Shown here in pieces: positions 33,978 to 43,597 of a DNA stretch of 64,000 nucleotides; position 1 is the first letter of the stretch, and every line of letters begins with the position of its first letter. The notes below the pieces were generated by a model. It searched no databases, was not told the DNA's origin, and saw nothing but the letters and a program-made list of their open reading frames with translations. The stretch comes from Bacteroidales bacterium. GTDB lineage: Bacteria > Bacteroidota > Bacteroidia > Bacteroidales > Muribaculaceae. The stretch lies in the NCBI GenBank assembly GCA_015061055.1, contig SUXH01000002.1, positions 124,001-188,000 on the forward strand, given 5' to 3'. A program made the translations under genes and the position numbers.

Positions 33978-36950
33978 TTAAAATGTTACTTCAACACCCA
34001 CTGCGAAAGTCTTAGTTACAGGATATACACCATATCCCATACCATCGATACCACGTTCTGGATCCCAGAACTTAACATCGTGGAATGTGTACAAGTTTTG
34101 TGCACTACCATATACACGTACATTGTTCAAAGACGCCTTCTTAATAAGATTCTTTGGCAATGTGTAAGATAGTGTTACGTCTTTGATACGGAAATAGCTA
34201 CCGTCTTCCAAGAAACGAGTTGAATTAGCAGTCATTGAACTTGTAGAGTTGTTTGCGATTGGCTTAGGATTACAGCCTGTATCACCAGGTTTCTTCCAGT
34301 AGTCAAGTGCGCTGTTAGCTTGGTTTACACTCATTTCAGCACCATCGGCACAGAAGATTGAGTTTTCAGCGATAAGCACCTTGTTACCATACTTCAATTC
34401 ACCCACTGCGCTCAATGTAAAGTCTTTATAGCTCAATGTAGTGTTGATACCACCGGTCAACTTAGGTTCTGGAGAACCGCAATATACACGACGTGCATCC
34501 GATACATTATTAGTCAAAGTACCTTCTTCTGTGCGCCATAGAGCTTCACCATTTTGTGGGTTAACTCCATAATAGTCACGAAGGTAGAATGTATAAAGGC
34601 TCTTACCTTCTACAATGTGATAATATGTACTTGTCAACTTGTCAACGTCACCAAGGTCAAGAACCTTAGTCTTGTTGTGTGCCAAGTTGAAACCTACATT
34701 CCAGCTCCAGTCCTTATTTTCAAAAACATTCACATCTACTTGAGCTTCGATACCGGTGTTACGCATAGAACCTACATTATCAAGAATTGAAGAGAAACCT
34801 GATGTGTAAGATTGCGACTTGCTCAACAACATATCAGTTGTCTTACGAGTATAGAAGTCGATGCTACCTGTGATACGGTTCAAGAAACCGAAGTCGATAC
34901 CAACGTTGAATGTATTATTCTTTTCCCAAGATAGGTTATCGTTAGCTGGAGTAGAAGGAAGCATACCTGTGATACCATTGTAGCTTGATGGAGCATAAGT
35001 ACCGTATTGCTTGTAAGAACCGATACCGTCGTTACCATTCACACCATAGCTCACACGTAGCTTAGCCATATTCAACCAACTCTTGTATTCTTGCATAAAT
35101 GCTTCGTTATGAGCATTCCATGAAGCACCAAGTGCATAGAAGAAACCCCATTGGTTGTTCTTACCAAACTTAGAGCTACCGTCGTAACGACCTGAAAGTT
35201 GCAAGTAGTAACGTGAATCGTAGCTATAATCAACAATACCCAAGAATGAAAGAAGTGTAGATGTTACATCGCTGTAAGCAGCTTCCCACATACCGGCAGT
35301 ACCTGTTGAGTGATTTGGAATATCAGGATTCAAACCTTGTGAATAGATATAGTATTGGTGTCCGTAATCGTGAGTTGCTTCTTGACCCAACAACACGCGC
35401 AAGTTATGAACATCAGCATAAACATCTTGCCATGTAGCAGTGTTTGATGTTGTAAGTGTGCGGTAGTGTGTGTTAGTTGTTTGAAGCACAGGATAACCAG
35501 CAGCATAGTTGTGAGCTTCTTGGCTCCAGTAACGACGTCCGTCAGTCCAACGTACTTCGACAGCATTAGTTGTGCGAAGAGTCAATTGACGTATTGGATT
35601 CCAATCCAAATACATATTACCTTGAATGTGCCAAACCTTTTCAGATTGGTCATCATAAGCTGCTGTAGCAAGAGGGTTGCTATCAGAATTTTCAGGGATA
35701 TCTGAATTAAAGTTTCCGTTTTCATCAAGGAATGGAGTCCAAGGAAGAATCATAAGACCGGCAAACGCAGGGTTAGCATAGAAAAGGTCTTGAGTAGGAA
35801 CGTCATTTGATTGAGTGTAGTTCAAGTTAACACGTACACCTGTCTTCAAGTACTTGCTAAGTTCGTGATCCACGTTGATACGACCACCGAATTTCTTATA
35901 ATCGAATCCGTAGTAGATACCTTCATTTTGGTGATATTGCAATGAGCTATAGTATGTAGTCTTTGCTGAACCACCTGATGCACCTACCTCATATTCTTGC
36001 ATTGTTCCAAGACGAGTAAACTCATCCATCCAGTTAGTTTGAGGACGTGTAAGTAGTTCGTAAGGACGATAATAGTTCACACCACCGGTTGGGTCATCCG
36101 GGTTCTTACCGGCATTGATAATAGCATCACGTTGGAATTGAATAAGTTCTTGACCTGTCATCACGCCGAAGTCATTATCGTTTGCAAGTGATGACACACC
36201 ATAACGTGCGCGTACATTGAATGTATTCTTACCAGCCTTACCGCTCTTAGTTGTAATCAAGATTACACCATTTGCAGCACGAGAACCATACACTGATGCA
36301 GCTGCAGCGTCCTTCAACACGGTTACATTGTCAATGTCGTTTGGATTGATTGTTGCAATAGCATTGTTTGTGTTTGATAGGTCTGAATAATCACCACTCA
36401 TCACAGGAACACCGTCAACCACATACAAAGGAGCATTTGATGAGTTGATTGAAGATGTACCGCGAATACGGATACTTGTTGAAGCACCTGGTTGACCTGA
36501 ACTTGTTGTGATCGATACACCAGCCATCTTACCTGAAAGCATCTTATCGATAGATGTTGCAGGAACGTCTGCAATATCTTCAGCCTTCACTGTAGTGATA
36601 GAACCGGTTTTAGCTTCGCGCTTTTGGCTACCGTAACCCACTACAACCACGTCATCAAGAGTGTGGTCGGATGATTCCAATGCCACAAGCATATTGTTAC
36701 TTACATTCGCTGTCTTTGTCACAAATCCGACATAAGACACCTTAATCTGCTTAACATCGTCAGCGACATTAAGCACAAAACCACCGTTAACGTCGGTAGC
36801 GACTCCCTGGCCTTTACCTACAGGCATTACGGTTGCACCCACAAGAGGTTCGTTGTCGCTCGCGCTAACTACTTTACCAGTCACTGTGCGTGCTTCTGCC
36901 GCAAAAGCGATGGTACAAACTGCAATTAATAAGAATAACAGCTTTCTCAT
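33978..36950 (-). CDS. SusC/RagA family TonB-dependent outer-membrane transporter
   Basis: A 990-residue barrel protein. Order: signal peptide (1-20), carboxypeptidase-regulatory-like domain (about 22-95, TGKVVSASDNEPLVGATV), TonB box region and plug (VVVGYGSQKREAKTGSI, SIRIRGTSSINSSNAPLYV, AAASVYGSRAANGVILITT), then a 22-strand barrel ending in VGVEVTF. It imports large ligands across the outer membrane using TonB energy with its SusD lid. First gene of a four-gene operon; no sigma/anti-sigma pair or hybrid two-component regulator is nearby. Confidence 0.95.
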   Translation of the reverse strand: MRKLLFLLIAVCTIAFAAEARTVTGKVVSASDNEPLVGATVMPVGKGQGVATDVNGGFVLNVADDVKQIKVSYVGFVTKTANVSNNMLVALESSDHTLDDVVVVGYGSQKREAKTGSITTVKAEDIADVPATSIDKMLSGKMAGVSITTSSGQPGASTSIRIRGTSSINSSNAPLYVVDGVPVMSGDYSDLSNTNNAIATINPNDIDNVTVLKDAAAASVYGSRAANGVILITTKSGKAGKNTFNVRARYGVSSLANDNDFGVMTGQELIQFQRDAIINAGKNPDDPTGGVNYYRPYELLTRPQTNWMDEFTRLGTMQEYEVGASGGSAKTTYYSSLQYHQNEGIYYGFDYKKFGGRINVDHELSKYLKTGVRVNLNYTQSNDVPTQDLFYANPAFAGLMILPWTPFLDENGNFNSDIPENSDSNPLATAAYDDQSEKVWHIQGNMYLDWNPIRQLTLRTTNAVEVRWTDGRRYWSQEAHNYAAGYPVLQTTNTHYRTLTTSNTATWQDVYADVHNLRVLLGQEATHDYGHQYYIYSQGLNPDIPNHSTGTAGMWEAAYSDVTSTLLSFLGIVDYSYDSRYYLQLSGRYDGSSKFGKNNQWGFFYALGASWNAHNEAFMQEYKSWLNMAKLRVSYGVNGNDGIGSYKQYGTYAPSSYNGITGMLPSTPANDNLSWEKNNTFNVGIDFGFLNRITGSIDFYTRKTTDMLLSKSQSYTSGFSSILDNVGSMRNTGIEAQVDVNVFENKDWSWNVGFNLAHNKTKVLDLGDVDKLTSTYYHIVEGKSLYTFYLRDYYGVNPQNGEALWRTEEGTLTNNVSDARRVYCGSPEPKLTGGINTTLSYKDFTLSAVGELKYGNKVLIAENSIFCADGAEMSVNQANSALDYWKKPGDTGCNPKPIANNSTSSMTANSTRFLEDGSYFRIKDVTLSYTLPKNLIKKASLNNVRVYGSAQNLYTFHDVKFWDPERGIDGMGYGVYPVTKTFAVGVEVTF

Positions 36951-37059
36951 AGTTTTACATAAAAATTATACATATATTACTTTAACTCTCTTTCTTTTCT
37001 ATATCTGTCAAGCCCCAAAACAACCCAAAAGTAGACTTTTTTGGATTTTAACATAGGCG

Positions 37060-37067
37060 CAAAGATA
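37060..37067 (-). promoter_or_regulatory. -7 promoter element (TATCTTTG) of the susC operon
   Basis: TATCTTTG on the minus strand gives a leader of about 105 bases before the susC ATG. No clean -33 box at the usual distance, which may point to an activator-dependent promoter. Confidence 0.55.
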
Positions 37068-37501
37068 CATCTTTTAGTCTAAACAGCCATTGGCACACAT
37101 TTACATTTACAACTTTTTAACTATTTTTACTTATCTAAATACTTAGAGATATTCGCACATTCAATGTATTACATTAATTATCAATTACATTAAGCAATTT
37201 AACCAATAAGACAAAAATTACGCCACTGTTAAATATTTTAACAGTATACATTTCTCATTTTTAAGCAAAAATATACAAAAAGTTAAAATTCGATTTAATT
37301 TTAGCCAATTTACTGAAAAATCGTAAGCAAAACCCTATATTTTACTCACATATTTCATTAAAACTTCACTATTTCATTACATATACAGATATATAATAAG
37401 CGATGTGCCGAAATTTAACGACACATCGCCACTATACCTCACGACAGCCTTCGCAATCGAAGACTTCACACCTTTATTATATAAGATACAATGTGATTGG
37501 G
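37068..37501. other. AT-rich intergenic region
   Basis: No gene, RNA or strong hairpin seen between the susC promoter and the stop codon of the DUF2807 gene. Confidence 0.55.
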
Positions 37502-38503
37502 CTAAAGTTTGTAAATATTGTCCTTATCTCCTTCAATAACAACTTGCGGATTACCTTTATAACCTACACATCCACTGCCCGTAACCTTAGCTGTGAGGCG
37601 TCGCTGTGCATTGCAAGTGATATCACCCGAATGAGTCACTTTAGCATCAACTTCTTGAGCCTCCAACATCTTTGCCGAAATATCACCCGAACCTATCAAC
37701 GAAAGTGTAGCACTTTCGCACTTCCCGCTCATCACCACATCGCCACTTCCGGTCATTGTGGCGATTATAATGTCGCATTCTATGTTATTTGTTTTAACGT
37801 CGCCAGAACCATTCACTCCAAATTGGCTCTTGACAGCCAACACATTTGACATCACCACATCTCCCGAGCCATTAACCTGCCCCACCACATTGTAGGCTGT
37901 GAGCATTTCACACTTCACGTCACCCGAGCCATTTACATTCACATTGACCGTTTTCGCCTTTACTTCTCTACTCACAATCACGTCGCCCGATCCATTCACA
38001 CTCACATAGAAATCTCCTTTGGCACATTGCACACCATTTAACGACACATCTCCCGAGCCATTCAACTGAGCCCAAAACTCATCGGTATACAAATCCCCAT
38101 TTACCACAAACGAGCTACTACCATTAACAACCACCTTTGTAAGATTAACCGACGTAACATATAGTTTACTCTTACTTAATTTTCTCGACAACACATTACG
38201 TTCACTGTCACTGAGTTTTGAATCAAGAGAAACCGCCATATTACCATTTTCCACCTTTATCTCGATATGTTTACTACACTCCTCAGGACACATCAATTCA
38301 ACCAATTCGGTACTATCCTGCTTATATACGACATCAATCACCGTATAATTGGCAATACTTGAAAAAGATTCTTTCATCGCTATCTTTTTCGTCACAAGCG
38401 GTAGATTATCTTCGGCATACGACTGTTTAAAAGCACTTGTTACCTCGCAAGAAGCCATAGTTATCATTGCTAACAACACTACAACAAACATCATTCTTTT
38501 CAT
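37502..38503 (-). CDS. DUF2807 (GIN domain) lipoprotein with repeated NGSGDV strands
   Basis: A 333-residue predicted lipoprotein (MASC near 19). From about residue 115 on, the motif V-x-G-S-G-D-V recurs about every 20 residues (for example LNGSGDVSL, VNGSGDVIV, VNGSGDVKC, VNGSGDVVM, MTGSGDVVM), as expected for the right-handed beta-helix of the putative auto-transporter adhesin head GIN domain. Envelope-located; function in Bacteroidota is unknown. The gene stands alone with no obvious promoter or terminator. Confidence 0.85.
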   Translation of the reverse strand: MKRMMFVVVLLAMITMASCEVTSAFKQSYAEDNLPLVTKKIAMKESFSSIANYTVIDVVYKQDSTELVELMCPEECSKHIEIKVENGNMAVSLDSKLSDSERNVLSRKLSKSKLYVTSVNLTKVVVNGSSSFVVNGDLYTDEFWAQLNGSGDVSLNGVQCAKGDFYVSVNGSGDVIVSREVKAKTVNVNVNGSGDVKCEMLTAYNVVGQVNGSGDVVMSNVLAVKSQFGVNGSGDVKTNNIECDIIIATMTGSGDVVMSGKCESATLSLIGSGDISAKMLEAQEVDAKVTHSGDITCNAQRRLTAKVTGSGCVGYKGNPQVVIEGDKDNIYKL

Positions 38504-38601
38504 ATATTATTCATTTTTTATTGTTTCAATACTCAATCATTAGAGTTCTTTATGTATTAGACGCAACAAACAGGTATTTCGTTGCACTCATCAAGCGTTT
38601 T

Positions 38602-38633
38602 TTTGCCAATATCACAAAAAATTACTATCTTTG
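38602..38633 (+). promoter_or_regulatory. Consensus promoter of tRNA-Pro
   Basis: TTTG (38602-38605) and TATCTTTG (38626-38633) are 20 bases apart, 15 bases before the tRNA 5' end. Confidence 0.85.
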
Positions 38634-38648
38634 CATCACAAAATCATT

Positions 38649-38723
38649 CGGGATGTAGCTCAGCCCGGTTAGAGTACACGTCTGGGGGGCGTGTGGTCGC
38701 AAGTTCGAATCTTGTCATCCCGA
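38649..38723 (+). tRNA. tRNA-Pro (GGG)
   Basis: Acceptor CGGGATG (38649-38655) pairs CATCCCG (38716-38722), with discriminator A. The anticodon loop CTGGGGG gives anticodon GGG, and the T arm is GCAAG-TTCGAAT-CTTGT. The leading C is typical of tRNA-Pro. CCA is not encoded. Confidence 0.93.
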
Positions 38724-38726
38724 CAT

Positions 38727-38757
38727 AAAAAACGCATTGAAAATCAATGCGTTTTTT
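38727..38757. terminator. Bidirectional terminator overlapping the permease stop codon
   Basis: AACGCATTGA (38731-38740) pairs TCAATGCGTT (38744-38753), loop AAA, with flanking A and T runs. It ends tRNA-Pro on the plus strand. Its right arm contains the stop codon and last codons of the convergent permease gene. Confidence 0.85.
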
Positions 38758-39904
38758 TCTTTTCAAGCAGCAACACTATTAAGAAATATACCAACGAGAG
38801 TATCCATAATGCTATATATGGCCCACGTTGTTGTTCCAAAGCGGCTCCCGCCGTATTTATTCCCACAAATCCGTTGATTGCCCAAGTGGACGGTATACAA
38901 TCGCCAACCAACCGCCAAAACTCACTCATCGCATAACGAGGCCACGATACACCCGACAAAAACACAAACGCAACCGACGTAAACACAAATACAAGAAATG
39001 TACTTTCTCTATCGGGAACTATTCGTTGCAATATCATTGAGAAGAATATTACGGCAAAAAAATATGGCACAAAGAACACTATTACATCCCACACATCACC
39101 ATTCATCGGGAAATCAAATATTATCGGGATAAAATGCAACACAAACACTGCGGGTACTGCTATCAGCACTAAATAACATAACGCTTTACCCACCACACGT
39201 GCCACAACACCTACTCGCGCTATTTCTTTCGGATCTATTCCTCCATTCAACCTTGCTCGCTCTCGCGAAGTAGCTCCAAGAAAACATATTGCCAACAGCA
39301 AACATTGTTGCAATATCAACACCAACACCCCGGGCATTATTGCCGAAGCCAGACCTTGCGACACATTTCCTATCGGTATCATAGTGAATTGTATCGGTTC
39401 ACTCGCGTCATGTACTGATGCTTCACCCGATAGTTCTGTCATTCGTTCCACTTGAACCGACTTTCCCATTTCGCGCGCCACCGCAGTAACTGCCACAAGC
39501 ACACTCTTATAACGCAACAGCAAGCTCATATCACAAAACACTTCCACCGTAGCCACCTCTCCTCGCCCTGCCTTCTGCGAGAAATCACGCAGAAAATGTA
39601 TCACTCCATAACACGCTTTTTCTGCCATTGCCTGACGGGCTTCTTGCATATTGGCTGCATAACCTGCAATATGCAATTCTTGAGTTGAATTGAGATGACG
39701 GGCATATTCGCGTGTCAGCTCGCTACGACTGTCATCGACAATTACCACAGGCACATCACGCACCACTTCGGGGTTATATATCGCCGAATACACAAGCGGA
39801 TAGGCAAACGGCAACAAAAACAGGAATATCAACACTCCCATATCGGCACGCACAACTCCAAACTCGTTGCGCCACACTTTCAGTATATCTGTAATCCGCT
39901 TCAT
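38744..39904 (-). CDS. ABC-2 type permease (YhhJ-like), second copy
   Basis: A 386-residue inner-membrane protein. One N-terminal helix (about 25-45) is followed by a large periplasmic domain (PVVIVDDSRSELTREYARHL) and five C-terminal helices including SGVSWPRYAMSEFW, the ABC2_membrane_3 layout. It is the last gene of a TolC-HlyD-permease-permease operon. The two permeases probably form a heterodimer exporting a drug or envelope compound. No ATP-binding subunit is encoded here. Confidence 0.85.
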   Translation of the reverse strand: MKRITDILKVWRNEFGVVRADMGVLIFLFLLPFAYPLVYSAIYNPEVVRDVPVVIVDDSRSELTREYARHLNSTQELHIAGYAANMQEARQAMAEKACYGVIHFLRDFSQKAGRGEVATVEVFCDMSLLLRYKSVLVAVTAVAREMGKSVQVERMTELSGEASVHDASEPIQFTMIPIGNVSQGLASAIMPGVLVLILQQCLLLAICFLGATSRERARLNGGIDPKEIARVGVVARVVGKALCYLVLIAVPAVFVLHFIPIIFDFPMNGDVWDVIVFFVPYFFAVIFFSMILQRIVPDRESTFLVFVFTSVAFVFLSGVSWPRYAMSEFWRLVGDCIPSTWAINGFVGINTAGAALEQQRGPYIALWILSLVYFLIVLLLEKKKTH

Positions 39905-39932
39905 ATTCTATACTCAACCTATCACACTTTAA

Positions 39933-41108
39933 TTATGGCACATACACCGTAGGCTTTTGCATCACTTTTTTCAATCGTGGCAAAAACAGCATCGCTACAA
40001 GAGGATACACTGCCAATGCCACAAAATAATATCGAGAGTAGACCAATTCCAATCCATTCAAAGCTTGGTCGATATATATCAAGAAATAATAGCGCATAGG
40101 CAATATATAGCTGAAAATGCCTAACCCGGGATACATATCCTCAACAGGAAACGAATATCCTCCAAGCGAAAAAGCAAGCACTCCAAACAACGAGCACACC
40201 GACAGAGCATAGCGAGGATTGGGCACTATGGCACACACCACAACAGCCAGAGCCTCACACGCCACCACAAGCAGCCACATCGCAAGCAGCATCACCCACA
40301 TTTCACCATTCATCGGGTATTGAGCCATTCCATAGAACACTATTTGCATTACCCAACCAACAATCGTAAAAAGCATTGTCAACGGCAACAACTTTCCTAC
40401 AAGTGCCACGATAATCGAACCTCCGGCAGCATCAATCCACTCTCGGCTCGCACCGCTCTTTATCTCAGCCGTAATATTATATGCCGTTACCAGTAGCACC
40501 ATCAATGCAAGCACACCTGGAGCAAACGAATTCACAAGATACACTCCATAGTTCATCGTTGGATTCCCAAGTTGGTGTACCTTATTTACAAATGGCTGAA
40601 GTATCGGAGTAATTTCTACTTCAGGCATCCCCTTTGCACTTAATAAACCTTGTACCACTGCTCCATTGGCAAGCATCGACATCGTGGTATACCCTTTAAC
40701 AAGCAACGAGCCGGGCACTATATAGCCAAAATTGATATAGTAGGACAATTCAGGTTGCCTTCCGCTCAACGCATCATCGCCAAAGTTATCGGGAATCAAA
40801 AAGAATCCCATTATATCGCCACGCTTCACATAGTCCATTGCTTCGGCGTAGCTATCCAATTTATAGCACACATCCACCTGTTGCATAGATTCCAAATTAC
40901 GCACAACTCGACGCGACATCTCGCTATGGTCAAGGTCGACTATTGCGCTTGGTACTCGTTCGGCTACTCCCTTATCCAAGAGCGACACAAAAAATGCCGT
41001 CATAGCGAGTGGCACTATCACCACACACATCACATAGAACATAGGGCGACGCACCAACATCGACCACTCTCGCTTCACCGAACGCATCAACACATTCATA
41101 CCATTCAC
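39933..41108 (-). CDS. ABC-2 type permease (YhhJ-like), first copy
   Basis: A 391-residue paralogue of the next gene with the same layout: an N-terminal helix (about 22-45), a periplasmic domain (SAIVDLDHSEMSRRVVRNL, YYINFGYIVPGSLLVKG), then five helices with LGGYSFPVEDMYPGL. Its ATG overlaps the HlyD stop by 4 bases, showing translational coupling. The ATPase partner is absent from the operon. Confidence 0.85.
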   Translation of the reverse strand: MNGMNVLMRSVKREWSMLVRRPMFYVMCVVIVPLAMTAFFVSLLDKGVAERVPSAIVDLDHSEMSRRVVRNLESMQQVDVCYKLDSYAEAMDYVKRGDIMGFFLIPDNFGDDALSGRQPELSYYINFGYIVPGSLLVKGYTTMSMLANGAVVQGLLSAKGMPEVEITPILQPFVNKVHQLGNPTMNYGVYLVNSFAPGVLALMVLLVTAYNITAEIKSGASREWIDAAGGSIIVALVGKLLPLTMLFTIVGWVMQIVFYGMAQYPMNGEMWVMLLAMWLLVVACEALAVVVCAIVPNPRYALSVCSLFGVLAFSLGGYSFPVEDMYPGLGIFSYILPMRYYFLIYIDQALNGLELVYSRYYFVALAVYPLVAMLFLPRLKKVMQKPTVYVP

Positions 41109-42115
41109 TCTATTAGTATTCCACTCATTCCGGGACGCAAGTTTTCCACTTGCTCCATAGGGCGAGCTTTCACCTCAAAGGTCTTGCTGTCATACTCTCC
41201 GGCGGCTTTCGTTGCACTCCACACCGCATAGCTGCCCATATCACGAATGTAGAACACACGAGCTTTTACCACTTTATCGGCAAGGGCTGGAATCATAACT
41301 TCTATTTCCTTATCCATAGTGAGCGTATTTAGCATTTCCTCGCGCACATTGAACACCACCCAAGCATCTTCAATCTGAAGCACACTCATCACAGGCGCAC
41401 CTGTAGCCACAAGTTCGCCCTCATTAGGATATATCTCAGATATTTCACCATCACAAGGGGCTGTAAGATATTGGTCCTCAAGAATCGATTCCACCTCCAT
41501 CACTCCGCCTCGAGCCGCATTTTTCATTGCGAGTGCAGCCTTTTTATCCTCTTTCTGAGCCCCTTCCACAGCCATATCATACTGTGATTTTGCCGCAGCC
41601 GATTGCGCCACCGCCGCATCATAGGCAGCACGAGCCTCATCACGTTTTTGTTCGCTCACCACTCCTTGTTTGTACAGATTTTCAAGGCGTACATATGTCT
41701 TTTTGGCTATTTCTTCTGCTGCTTGTGCTTGCAACCATAGGTCACGAGCCGAATTCACAACTTGTATTCGCGCTCCGGCATCAACCTTTGCATTTTGAGC
41801 CGATGCAGCATCGGCCATCATCTGTGCTTGATACAATTTAGCATCGACTGTGGACGAATATATATGCACAAGCGTATCTCCTGCCTTCACTCTATCGCCT
41901 TCCTGTACATAAAAATGTGTAACCCTGCCGGGCAGTTTACCCGATACTCGCACCGAACGAGCGTCGACCTCTCCTTGTACAACAGGCTTGGCAGGCTTTA
42001 TAAGGAACATACCCACCAAAAACAACCCTATCATCACAAGCACAAGTATTCCAAGAGACGCAAGCAATCTGCGATCCTCGCGTTCCACCTCATTTATAGT
42101 CTTTTTATCTTCCAT
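41105..42115 (-). CDS. HlyD family periplasmic adaptor (membrane fusion protein)
   Basis: A 336-residue adaptor. One N-terminal helix (about 20-42, LGILVLVMIGLFLVGMFL) is followed by a lipoyl-like half-motif (VRVSGKLPGRVTHFYVQEGD), an alpha-helical hairpin (about 90-200, Ala/Gln/Lys-rich) and the second half (CDGEISEIYPNEGELVATG). It would bridge the inner-membrane permeases and TolC. The open frame reaches 42139, but MEDKKTINEV at 42115 is the more usual start. Confidence 0.88.
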   Translation of the reverse strand: MEDKKTINEVEREDRRLLASLGILVLVMIGLFLVGMFLIKPAKPVVQGEVDARSVRVSGKLPGRVTHFYVQEGDRVKAGDTLVHIYSSTVDAKLYQAQMMADAASAQNAKVDAGARIQVVNSARDLWLQAQAAEEIAKKTYVRLENLYKQGVVSEQKRDEARAAYDAAVAQSAAAKSQYDMAVEGAQKEDKKAALAMKNAARGGVMEVESILEDQYLTAPCDGEISEIYPNEGELVATGAPVMSVLQIEDAWVVFNVREEMLNTLTMDKEIEVMIPALADKVVKARVFYIRDMGSYAVWSATKAAGEYDSKTFEVKARPMEQVENLRPGMSGILIE

Positions 42116-42154
42116 AATCACTAATTTCTGATTTCTCACTTTTCAACAACAACA

Positions 42155-43585
42155 TCATATTATCACTCCCAACTTAACAAGTAATGCTTTACACAAGCGC
42201 ACATCGATTAGAGCATCTGCCATATCGGCATTTGCCTTAAGCCAAGCAGTTTGAGCTGCCATCACAGCATCGACGGCAAGCACACCTTCCTTATACCCTA
42301 ACTGAGCAGTGCGCAAATTACTCTCGGCACTATCACAATTAGACTTCGCCACACCATACACCTTCATCGCTTCTTGCATCTTGAACGTGGCTTGACGCAC
42401 TTGTAACGAGATTCGTTCTTTGGCATCATCAAGTGTAAGACGACTTATTACGGCATCACTTTTCGCAACCTTGTATTTATTGTAGTTTCCTCCCCAGTGC
42501 CACAAAGGTATCTTAACCATTGCTCCCACACTGAACATTCCGCCAAATTCATTCTTAAATCCATTGAACGAATTAGGATTTGTAACCGAATATGCACCCA
42601 CGACTGCAATTTGGGGCAACATTGAAGCTCGTTCCACCACTGCCTTTTGTTCGTTTACAGCAACTGCTAATTTAAGTGCATTTACATCGTTTCGGCGATT
42701 ATACACTTCATTTATATCATAAACAACCGAATGAGCAAACTCTCTTTCATAATCCACATCTCTGATTTCGTCATCAAGAGTCATTTCGGAGTCAACAGGC
42801 AAGCCACATAGTTGCGCAAGTTGCATACGAGCAAGGCTCAAGCCATTCTCCACCTTCACAAGATCCACATTTGCTTCATTAAGTTTCACCTTCACACTCA
42901 ACGCATCGGCTTGAGTGGCTACACCTTGCGCCAACATAGCATTCACATTGTAATTCAACGTATCAAGCAACGACACATAACTCTTTGCCAATCGTTCCTT
43001 TGATTTCAGTGATACCACAAGCCAATAAGCCACATCTACATTATATATCACATCTTCGGCTACCATATTTTGTTCATATCGGGCAATCTGCCCGGCATAA
43101 TCGGCGATTTTGTTCAATGCACGAATCTTACCACCCATATACACCGGTTGAGTAAGTGTTACAGCTCCCGCAAACACATTATGTATATCGTAGGTTAACG
43201 CACTCTTAGGGAGCAATGCCACTTCACTCGGCACTGGTGTTCCATTCACTATCAATGGAGTTCCTCCCGCACCATTCACCTCATTATATTCATATCCTCC
43301 TGTCGTAGGATTAAAACTCATTGTAGGCAACTTCGCATCCTCCTCTATCAATGCAAGTTCTTTCTGATTATACACATAGCTCGCCTCCGCATCAAGTGCA
43401 GGTAGATAAGCCGAACGTGCCGACTTTCGTTGATACTCTGACTTTGACACTTTTTCTGTCGCTATTTTCAGTTGCTTATTATTGGCAAGAGCCAACACCC
43501 TGCAAGAGTCAAGCGACACTGCAACCGCCGACATAGTAGCAACCGCCACATTGAAGCAACACAACAACAATCTAATTCGTTTCAT
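42155..43585 (-). CDS. TolC family outer-membrane efflux protein
   Basis: A 476-residue TolC-type protein with a signal peptide (about 1-24) and two OEP repeats. Conserved pieces include VFAGAVTLTQPVYMGGKI (about 135) and KIPLWHWGG (about 360), with long amphipathic helices LAQLCGLPVD between. It forms the outer-membrane exit duct for the HlyD/permease pump. MKRIRLLL at 43585 is preferred to an ATG 12 bases upstream. First gene of the operon. Confidence 0.88.
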   Translation of the reverse strand: MKRIRLLLCCFNVAVATMSAVAVSLDSCRVLALANNKQLKIATEKVSKSEYQRKSARSAYLPALDAEASYVYNQKELALIEEDAKLPTMSFNPTTGGYEYNEVNGAGGTPLIVNGTPVPSEVALLPKSALTYDIHNVFAGAVTLTQPVYMGGKIRALNKIADYAGQIARYEQNMVAEDVIYNVDVAYWLVVSLKSKERLAKSYVSLLDTLNYNVNAMLAQGVATQADALSVKVKLNEANVDLVKVENGLSLARMQLAQLCGLPVDSEMTLDDEIRDVDYEREFAHSVVYDINEVYNRRNDVNALKLAVAVNEQKAVVERASMLPQIAVVGAYSVTNPNSFNGFKNEFGGMFSVGAMVKIPLWHWGGNYNKYKVAKSDAVISRLTLDDAKERISLQVRQATFKMQEAMKVYGVAKSNCDSAESNLRTAQLGYKEGVLAVDAVMAAQTAWLKANADMADALIDVRLCKALLVKLGVII

Positions 43586-43597
43586 CACAAAAAACAA

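Noticed and set aside
37640-38120. Regularly spaced DNA repeats suggesting a CRISPR array
   Set aside because: The periodicity is the coding of xGSGDV in a DUF2807 protein; units are degenerate and have no spacer pattern. No cas gene is nearby.
40650-41231. Plus-strand open frame of 193 codons
   Set aside because: Antisense to the ABC permease and HlyD genes; His-rich composition typical of a reverse-strand shadow.
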